Source: Heloderma charlesbogerti
Lineage: Eukaryota; Chordata; Lepidosauria; Squamata; Helodermatidae
Length of the DNA: 64,000 nucleotides
Direction of reading: 5' to 3'
NCBI GenBank assembly: GCA_026122225.1
Contig: JANEZZ010000297.1
Coordinates: forward strand, 682,001 to 746,000
A program made the translations under genes and the position numbers. Positions 52,844 to 61,112 of this stretch are shown piece by piece (position 1 is the stretch's first letter; each line of letters opens with the position of its first letter). Under the pieces are notes generated by a model. That model was given only the letters and a program-made list of their open reading frames with translations, had not been told where the DNA came from and made no database searches.

Positions 52844-53749
52844 GCAGCAGCATCCTGATCTTATAAACTGTGCATCAACTGAGAGCTGAACTACTGATAC
52901 AGAAATATCATGACACAGCTTTTGGGGAATGAGCAGGAGGGGGCCCAAATGCAGTGAGGCTAGCTTACTAAATTTTGAAATAAAATAATAAATACTACCA
53001 TCCGAAGACCCCCCCCATACACACACACACACACTAAGTTCAGCGTCTAAAATGTATGTTTAGAACTTCAGACTGCGGATGAGAGAGCTCCCCCAGTGCA
53101 AAATAAAATAACATTCCTTGCTTGTAGAAAACTAGCATGTCAAGGAGAAAGCTAACTATCTTCTCCACAATGTAGAGTAGGATATTTTGGGGGGCTGAGA
53201 AAGTATGAATGACTCTCCAGTGCTTCTCTGGGATCTCAGGCTGACATTCCTCCTACACTGGTGGCCTGAAGGCCAAACTAAGCATTTTTCAAATGACACA
53301 TAACAACTTCAGTGTGGCCGCAATTCAGATCAGGACCAAGGTACTTTGGGAGGGGAAGAGTTAAGCCTTTTCCCTTCCCATTCTCATCCCCAAATTCCCC
53401 TTGCCCCTGCTGGGGATGGGAGTTAAAAAGAAAACTGCATCTATTAATTTTTTTAAAACCCGACCCATGAGGGTTGAGGGGAATTTCAGGATGAAAACAG
53501 GAGAGGGGGCAGCTTAAATCCCCTCTGCCAGAATGCCCCTGTCCAGATCCAAGTTGGGGCTGCATGCACTTGCACTGAAGTAAATAACCCAATCACGCAT
53601 CGTGGTGGGTCACAGGCTTTACATGCAGATGGTTCACATCCTTGGTGTCTCCACTTAAAGGATTTTAGGGCCAAATTAGACATTCAAATCACGCGTAGCC
53701 CTGCTCTGCTCAGTGTGATTTGAAGAATGTCTCATTTGGCCGTAAAATC
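52844..53749. other. Non-coding spacer
   Basis: There is a short CA tract near 53,021-53,033 and G-poor unique sequence. At 53,635-53,680 a piece of the TCCACTTAAAGGATTTTAGGG sequence is repeated in inverted form around 53,740-53,765. No gene was recognised. Confidence 0.4.
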
Positions 53750-53822
53750 CTTTAGGTGGAGATGCCAGGGATGTGAATCATCTTCATGTAAAGCCGGTGC
53801 TCCACCACTGAGTCATGCCCCC
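53750..53822 (-). repeat. tRNA-derived SINE head, minus strand
   Basis: GGAGATGCCAGGGATGTGAA, then GGTGCTCCACCACTGAGTC on the plus strand, is the complement of the tRNA-like head of the Ala-type SINE. Confidence 0.6.
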
Positions 53823-54104
53823 CCCCCATCCTTGCCACCATGAGCACACCTGAGAGGCAACCTCAGCTGCTCTGTCAAAAGTCAGAGATTGAACTAGGGA
53901 CATTTAGCTTGTCATCCTGAGCCATCCCCCAGCTGAGCCACTTTGGCACATGCGCAGCTCACCTGTGTGATGAAACACACGGAACAGCTGTAGTGGCTGC
54001 CAGTCACGGACAACCCTGCGATGCTGCCTCTCACTATCAAAATACTAGGTGCGCATTCGTGCACTGATGTCGCTGACTCTTCAGTAACTGAAACGCCTTC
54101 CAGA

Positions 54105-54974
54105 TAGGGATGTCAGAGAATTCCGCAACGGATCTCGGTGAGGCTGAATGCCAGTGCATTTGGCCCCCCGAAATGCATCGTGGAATGGCCTGCCACCCCC
54201 CCGCCCCCCACGGATCCCCCCCGGGATGAGACTTACCTGGGGCAGATGTTCCAGACGGTGGCAGCGGCGGCGGTGGCTGGTCTTCTGGCCGGCCGCCGCC
54301 ACCGCCATTTGCAGTCTGTGTCTTTTTTTTTTCATAGACGTGATAAGCTACATAAAGACTTATGTAGCCTATCACAACTGGGTTTTAAAAAAAACGCGTA
54401 TGCAAATGGCAGCGGCCACGCCTGCCGCCATTTGCATTCCTTATTTTTCGCCATCTTAGTCTACGTCAATATTTACGTAGACTAAGATGAAGAAAAGAAA
54501 AGGGAACGCAAATAGCGCCCACTATGCTATTTGCGTTTCCCTTTCTTTTCTTCATCTTAGTCTACATAAATACTGATGTAGACTAAGACGGTGAAAAATA
54601 AGGAACGCAAATGGCGGTGGCCGTATCCGCCGCCATTTGCATACGCCTTTTGTTTTTGTTTTTTAAACCCAGATGTGATAGGCTACGTAAGTCTTTACGT
54701 AGCCTATCACGGCTGAATACAGGGACGCAAACGGTGGCGGCTACAGCGGCCACCATTTGCGTCCCTGCAGGCTGCCCAGAGGCCAGATGTCTGGCTGCAG
54801 GCAGCTGGAGCCGGCCAGCGGCTCCATGGCTTGGCAGCGGAGTGGAGCCAGCTGGTCAAGGATTCCGGGGGGAGGGACGGAGCGCCTCCCCCCCGTTGAA
54901 GATTCCGGGGGGAGGGATGGAGCGCCCCCCCGCTGCAAATGAATCCACAAAATGGTGACTTTCGTACATCCCTA
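54105..54974 (+). mobile_element. Family P nested-palindrome element, copy J (clearest mirror architecture)
   Basis: The 870-bp element starts TAGGGATGTCAGAGAATTCC and ends TTTCGTACATCCCTA, with a perfect duplication CTTCCAGA (54,097-54,104 and 54,975-54,982). From the outside in, each half holds a GTGATAGGCTACGTAA-type hairpin (about 54,338 and 54,676), a CAAATGGC hairpin (about 54,400 and 54,608), a CTTAGTCTACGTCAAT-type hairpin (about 54,456 and 54,556), and AAAAGAAAAGGGAACG. These meet at GCAAATAGCGCCCACTATGC near 54,525. Each module is itself a palindrome and the order mirrors about the centre. A donor-like complement of CAGGTAAGT is at about 54,233. There is no coding sequence. Confidence 0.93.
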
Positions 54975-54982
54975 CTTCCAGA

Positions 54983-55570
54983 TAGATGATGGGTGAGTCA
55001 TCCTCAGTCCTTGCTGCGTAACGACCTGTTCGTTGCTCGGTTCTGTGCTGCATCATGCCACGTTGCGAGTTTAGTGTTCCTGGTTGGCTCACAATACCAA
55101 AGGAGGTGCCCCAGACTGTGACATTGCACTGTGGCCAACCGGAACACCCTCCGGCTGCAAGCACCCCACGGTCTTTTGTCCCAGTGACAATTCCTCTTAG
55201 ACATTGATAGCAACAGAATTGGTGGAAACAGATAGATGACTAATCATATGCAGTTAGTGGCATAATCACTAACCACAAGTGACATTCCCTGCTTTGCCCT
55301 TTCATCAGCTCTCTTCCACTCAGTCCTGCGCTCAGTATGCATTCAGACAACCAGGCTTTCCCTGTCCCCAGTCATCACACATGCATATTGACTTTGACAG
55401 TTGTCAGATGTTAGGGCTCAAGTAGAACAGGCTTGACTGAAAAGTGATCATCATGCATTGAATTTGGATCCATGGCTCAAAACAGGGAGAGCATGGAACA
55501 TAAAACTCGACAAGAGGCTGACCAGCCAAGGCTTTGTGCAAGGAAAAGCTGGCCCCTGCCTCTACACATG
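54983..55570. other. Non-coding spacer
   Basis: Nothing recognisable was found. Confidence 0.35.
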
Positions 55571-55806
55571 AGAGCTGGTGTGGTGTAGTGGCGAGAGTGC
55601 TGGACTAGGAGTCAGGAGACCCGGGTTCTAGTCCCCACTCAGCCATGAAGCTCACTGGGTGACTTTGGGCCAGTCACAGACTCTCAGCCCAACCTACCTC
55701 ACAGGGTTGTTGTTGTGAGGATAAAATGGAGAGGAGGTGTTTTATGTACACTGCCTTGGGTTCCTTACAAGAGGAAAAAAGGTGGGATATAAATGTAATA
55801 ATAATT
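55571..55806 (+). repeat. MIR-like tRNA-derived SINE, nearly full length
   Basis: The tRNA-like head has an A-box-like TGGTGTAGTGGCGAGAGTG and a B-box-like GGTTCTAGTCC. It is followed by CACTGGGTGACTTTGGGCC, the core CCTACCTCACAGGGTTGTTG and GTGAGGATAAAATG, and a tail GGTGGGATATAAATGTAAT. The core is that of MIR/CORE SINEs. This is the best-preserved of the copies at 7635, 9690 and 10,025. Confidence 0.85.
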
Positions 55807-56164
55807 CATTGTGAAATCAACTTTGCCCAGTGAGTGGGTAGCTGAGAATACCCATCCTGATTAGAAAACATATTTAAATATTTTTGGTTTGCAATTGTTT
55901 ACTACAGAAGAACCCCCCTTCCCAATTAAAGTTGGGAAGTTAAAGATAAGCCTTTAAAGATAAAGGTAAGCCTCCATTTCTGCTGCTTCCCTCTCCCTTT
56001 CCTTCAGGCCACTGATGTGTGTTTAGGCAGGACGGCCATGAAATTCACTCCATCAAGTTTTTTTTTGTTTTTGTTTTTTTAACGAATTTCCCTGGTCTGC
56101 ACCTCTGGGAACTGTACACAATGTGCAGTTCGACATCTGTACTTTCCCAGGTTTGCAGCTTACA
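55807..56164. other. Non-coding spacer
   Basis: Nothing recognisable was found apart from a T-rich run near 56,059-56,080. Confidence 0.3.
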
Positions 56165-56535
56165 CATATCCTGTTTTGCCTGTTCTGAAAATATATAAAG
56201 AAAAGTTAAAAAGAAAATGGGGGGAGGGGACTCCCCCAAAGTGTTTTTGATAGGGTTCTCCTCTTCACCATTGCATCCTGCTTGCTCACCTGTCTCTCAC
56301 TCTGGCCCAGACAATGGTGGCCATGAGAAGGAGGAGCAGTAGATGCCACTGCCTACTTGCTCCCTGGTTCTCTGCCTGTCAAGCAAACAAGTGGTAGAAG
56401 TGATGAGAAAGAGGATGAGGAGAAATAGCAGCTGGTGACAATGGCAGTGAGAAGGTTAGACTCACTGAGGGAGGGGGCCCATTGAAGGTGTCTTATCCAA
56501 GGGCCCTCAATGACCTGGAACCAGCACCGACCACA
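56165..56535. repeat. Copy of the 18.9/49-kb interspersed repeat
   Basis: TTCTGAAAATATATAAAGAA, TTGCTCACCTGTCTCTCACT, GGAGCAGTAGATGCCACTGC, AATAGCAGCTGGTGACAATG and GGGCCCTCAATGACCTGG follow the same order as at 49,241. Confidence 0.7.
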
Positions 56536-57689
56536 GGATGTTGACAGGGTTCATCTGGAGCTAGTATGTAGAGAAAGGTATGCTCTCTCTCGTCGCATCG
56601 GGTATATGGAATGCCTGAATGAGCTATGGTGACAGCGTAAACAAGTACCTGCTTCGAAAAAACTGGCTATCTGACTGGTCCATTACAAAGTGGCCCATGT
56701 GCCTGGGGTCCTAGATTTTAGGCTAGTTCTCACAGTTATTAATTTGGCCCCACATCTCTCTTCGCTCACTATTTGTTTTCTGGATGACGTTCTCACAGCT
56801 ACGCCTGTCCCATCTATCACTTGGATCTATCTCTGAACCCATTGCTTCAGAGAGGACCCATTTCCATGGCATCCTTGCTCCACATATTGTTTCAGCCCTG
56901 AAGAAAAATCTGTTACAAACATAAATCTGTTGGGGGTGTGTGTGTGTGTTTTCCTCATTAGCTCATTTATCACATGGAACAGGTTTTAAATTTATCCAGA
57001 ATGCTCCCACAAGTAAAATTTCTCTTAGAAACTGACTCATGGTGTTCCAGTTTAAAAAAGAAACACAAGCCCAGCTCAGAAACCAGCAAAGATGCCTTCT
57101 TAGCCACCATCCAAAAACAGAACTACATGGACCACTTTTGGTGGAGAGGGTATATTAGATCAAATAGGCAGGAACTGTTTGGCCAGGACAAGGGACAGAG
57201 CGTCACTGAGGTCAAAGGGTGGAGACTTCAACTTACCAGCAAAACAAGAGCCTTCTGTCTGGGAACCTGAGGTAATGTTGGGATGATGGTGGTGTATTTT
57301 GAGGCTCAGTGGGTAACTGGGCCAGGCAGAAGCACTGAGGGGCATTTGTTTTCTTTGGTAGTGAAAGGTTTGCCAAGGCATATTACAATGAGACACTTTT
57401 GCCCCATAGATGTCTGGACACGTATCTGATGTCTCCTCAGCTCTCACAGCTCATGGATTACACAATGGGTGGGCAACTTCAGGTGTTGTTGGACTGCAAC
57501 TCCCACCATCTTTCAGTGTAGAGCTGGCACTGCTTCCAGACACTGCCTGAAACCTTGCTGAAGCAACCTTTCTTCAAAACTCAGCATGTCTAGGTTGGGC
57601 CAGTGCCTGAATCAGAGGCTGCCTGGAATTCCAGTTATGTCATCTTGATTTCCAGTGTGGAAGAAATGCCATAAATGAATCCAGTCTAG
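56536..57689. other. Non-coding spacer with one half MITE
   Basis: Bases about 57,470-57,520 (GTTGTTGGACTGCAACTCCC) are a single arm of a family W-type hairpin. The frame 56,974-57,270 has no recognisable domain. Confidence 0.4.
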
Positions 57690-58110
57690 AGAACTGAACA
57701 TGGCTCACCTGTCCTGTATAGGTCACCCCAGTTTCTACATTCTGATGAGGAGGCCTCACTTACCATGCCCCAGCCTACTGAATCTCGTTTGGCCATGCTG
57801 CAGAGTAGGGCTTTCTCAGTTGTAGCACCCACCATGTAGAATAAACTCCCATTGAGATCAGGTGGGCTTCTAATGTGGAGTTTTCCCACTGCTGACTTAA
57901 AACATATCTGTTTTCCCAGGCATTTCCCTGACAGCTGGTGCTGTCAGCTACCCTGGGTTATTTTAATGAGATGTTATTGTTCTATCACTCTTTTATTGTT
58001 TTAATGATTGGTTTTATTGTATTTTATCAGGAGTTTATCTTGTAAACTGTTTTGTGTGTTTGTTTTTAAATGAAAAGCAATATAGAATTCCTTTGAAATA
58101 AAGAAGGGTG
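57690..58110 (+). mobile_element. L2/CR1-clade LINE 3' end, plus strand
   Basis: AGGGCTTTCTCAGTTGTAGC, then CCATGTAGAATAAACTCCC and GACTTAAAACATATCTGTTT, encode a decayed RAFSVVAPTMWNKLP...LKHICF C-terminus. A T-rich 3' UTR ending GAAAAGCAATATAGAATTCC follows. The sequence differs from the 36,265 family. Confidence 0.7.
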
Positions 58111-58644
58111 GAATCCTGTGGGTTACCCTCTTGTTAGATAGAAGCCTCCATAAATAAATAAACTACAGCTGTTCTATACCCTTGCTAAAGGTGACCAGAC
58201 CACATTTTCATTCCTTTCTACTGGGACAACTTAACTCCCCAATTATAACATTTCTGTCTACCCTGGGCAATCATATTTTTATTCATAGACTTGAAATAAA
58301 TCCTGCATCCTCTTCCTGTGCAAGCGTCTCATTGACCTTTACTAGGGTGATGTATTGCCATGGTTCTGTAAGCACAACTCGTTTTGATGGAGGAAAGGAG
58401 TTTCATGTGTGGATCAAAGGCAGAATCATTCCTTCTGGGAATTATCAGACATCTTCCCATTGGAGCTGAAGAAATTATCAACTTCCTCTGTTACAGTGCA
58501 GAAATTTAGTTCCCCAATGCTGTTCTGCTTCACAGACATTACTGAAGCTGGTTTACAGCATTCAGCTCTGGCCTCTAAAAGACAGCCTCTTTCTAGTGCC
58601 TTTAAGGAAAGAGATTTTTCGCTTAATGTCACTGTTGGATATAG

Positions 58645-58775
58645 GCCCTTGGGAGAGGCCCAGAGCTTGGTAGTTGTGCATTGCATACAAAAGGTCCCCG
58701 ATTCAATCTCTGGCATCTCCAAGTAGGGCCAGGAAAGAAGACCCCTGTCTGAAGCCTTGGGGAGCCACTGCCAGA
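58645..58775 (+). repeat. tRNA-derived SINE, plus strand
   Basis: AGAGCTTGGTAGTTGTGCATTG is followed by the B box GGTCCCCGATTCAATCTCTGG, then CATCTCCAAGTAGGGCCAGG and GGAGCCACTGCCAGACAGTG. The head-to-body order is well kept. Confidence 0.75.
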
Positions 58776-58929
58776 CAGTGTCAAATAGCCATCTCAAAAC
58801 TGGTGCCCTCTCGATGTTTGGGATTACAACTCCCACTTCAATCAGCTCCTGCCAACATGGCCAATAGTCAGGGATATAATGAAACCTAGAACTAACTAGC
58901 TAAGACTTTACTTACCAGGAACCTAAATA

Positions 58930-59775
58930 CTAAGGATAAGAGCATAAGAAGAGCTATGCTGGATTAGACCAAGGCTCCATCTAGTCCAGCATTCTGTTCA
59001 CACAGTGGTCAACCAGCTGCCTGTAGGAAACCCACAAGCAGGACATGCGTGCAACAAGCACCCTCCCACCCATGTTCCCCAGCAACTGGTGTACATAGGC
59101 TCACTGCCTCTGGTACTGGAGGTAGCACATAGCCATCAAGACTAGTAGCCATTGGTAGCCTTTTCCAGGAATTTGTCTAACCCCTTTTAAAGCCATCCAA
59201 ATTGGTGGCCATCACTACATCCTGTGGTAGTGAATCCCATAGTTTACCTATGTGTTCTTTGAAGAAGAATTTCCTTTTATCTGTCCTGAATCTCCCACTA
59301 GTCAGCTTCATGGGATGACCACAGGACACAGGTTCCAGTATTTTGAGAGGGGGGGGGAAATGTCTATCCACATTCTCCACACCATACATAATTTTGTAGA
59401 CCTCTGTCATGTCTCCCCTTACCCTCCTTTTTTCCCCAAGCTAAATAATCCCAGCTGTAGTGACCTTCTGTCATAGGGGAGATGCTCCAGCCCCTTGATC
59501 ATTTTCGTTGCCCTTTTCCGCACTTTTTCCAGCTCTACAGTATCTTTTTTTTAGGTCTGGTGACCAGAACTGTACACAGTATTCCAACTGTAGTCACACC
59601 ATAGATTTGTCTAAGGGGGCAGCATGATATTGGCAGTTTTATTTTCCATTCCTTTTCTAATTATGCCTAACATGGAGTTTGCCTTTTTTACAACAGTCGC
59701 ACACTGGGTTAACATTTTCATCAAGCTGTCCCCCTCAACCCCAAAATCTCTTTTGTAGTTTGTCACCACTAGCTC
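58930..59775 (-). mobile_element. CR1/L3-type LINE 3' region
   Basis: The plus strand begins AGAGCATAAGAAGAGCTATG and CCATCTAGTCCAGCATTCTG. The minus frame 59,177-59,410 encodes KIMYGVENVDRHFPPP, RFRTDKRKFFFKEHIGKLWD and SLPQDVV, the C-terminus of a CR1/L3-clade reverse transcriptase. Upstream coding remnants continue to about 59,775 (CTGGTGACCAGAACTGTACA on the plus strand). It is broken and 5'-truncated. Confidence 0.85.
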
Positions 59776-59931
59776 AGAATAACTCATCAAAGCAGGTTGC
59801 ATCAGTGATGGGAGTGGGGGGTTAACCTGGGACTCCACAGTGTGGTTTAGCCTTGACTTTTTGCCAGCTGCTTGAAGACAGCAAGATTTCATCATCATCA
59901 TCATTTCCATACTCCCCAATAGCCAAAGCTC

Positions 59932-60760
59932 TTGTCAAGGGCTCCTTGGAGGGCTCTCTCAGTCTAATCCAGTAGCCAAGTCCAGACGCAGACAAAGTAA
60001 TTTATTAAATTACTTTCAAAGCTTTATTCTTCTTTTACAACTTACAACTCTACAGGTAGCAACTAGATCTGAGCAGCAGCATCCCTATGCCCTAAGTTGG
60101 AACAGTTGGTCCCCGTTTGAAAGGCAATTACTGGCAGACCCCTGAATATAAGGACTAGGGAGAATCCCTCCCCTTTTCCCTTGGATCCTCTGGGTGCAAC
60201 CGTTCTTTGAGCGCCAACTGGGCACTACACCTCCTTTCCATGCTCTCCATTTGGCGCCGCTCTCTGCGTCTGCGCCGCGCATCCAACCAGTCTGCTATCG
60301 GTGCTGGGTCACTCCCTGGACTGCTTTCTAATCTAGGAATGTTGGTGGGAGGAATCTCTGTCAGCTGCGGGCCCTGGGAAAAAGGGGCACGCTCCTCTCC
60401 CAGGAGCGACTGCTCTTCCTCCGAATCAGAACTACTCTGGGATTCTATGGGCTCAGTGTCCACCCTGACAGCTCTCTGGGTGGTTTCACATCAGTTCCAT
60501 CAAAGGTATAGCTATGGAGGGTGGAAACTCCTAGAAAGTGGTTGGAAGTTCAGACAGACCAGCCAGCCACCTGAAGTAGCCTTGCTCATGCATCCTTTAT
60601 GATTCCTTCCTGCACGTATTTAACATAAGACTGAGTCATAAGAGGAGTGGAGCTTCAGATGTGCAGTAATGCAAACATTTGGCACTTACAGAAGTCTAGG
60701 CATGTCCTTTGTTCAGAGACGTGTTCTAAGTGGCGGGAAGCCAGGTTTGTCACATCATGT
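59932..60760 (-). mobile_element. Possible LTR-like or retroelement segment
   Basis: On the minus strand the block begins TGTGACAAACCTGGCTTCCC and ends AAGGAGCCCTTGACA, and it carries an AATAAAGCTTTGAAAG polyadenylation-type signal near its end. A 103-codon frame (60,155-60,463, minus) is serine/glutamate-rich and then arginine-rich (ARRRRRERRQ), and matches no family I can name. No 4-6 bp flank duplication was found. This may be a solo LTR or an unrelated repeat. Confidence 0.35.
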
Positions 60761-61112
60761 CTAATTAATAAAAAATGTCTTCATTTTTTTTAAAAAAAAT
60801 AATTCATGGAACATAAATACAATACTGGGCAGCAGCAGGGAAGGGGATTTGCTAACGGAAACTGTGAGCTACTGCTATGGGGCAGTGGTAATACACACTG
60901 TTGCTGGTAACTATTATGAGGTGATGGTGGTGGTGGCAGGCTGTGAAAGCAAGGCTGATAGCCAACTTTACTGACAACAGCAGGCTGTGCCTGTGCCCAT
61001 GGTACCTAACCAGTCATTAACTAGTAACTCAGATCAAGCTGACTGAGGCACCCGCTGTCTCTACTGTCACCGCTGGGGGGTTAACCAGTAAGAGTAGGGG
61101 TTCTTCCCCCCT
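60761..61112. other. Non-coding spacer
   Basis: Nothing recognisable was found. Confidence 0.3.

Noticed and set aside
58645..58775. True tRNA gene
   Set aside because: The A- and B-box-like sequence is followed by a SINE body, and the cloverleaf is degraded. The same unit occurs eight times in the window.
60155..60463. 103-codon acidic/basic frame as a host gene
   Set aside because: It lies in a retroelement-like segment with no splice signals or known domain. It is kept only as a possible repeat-encoded frame.
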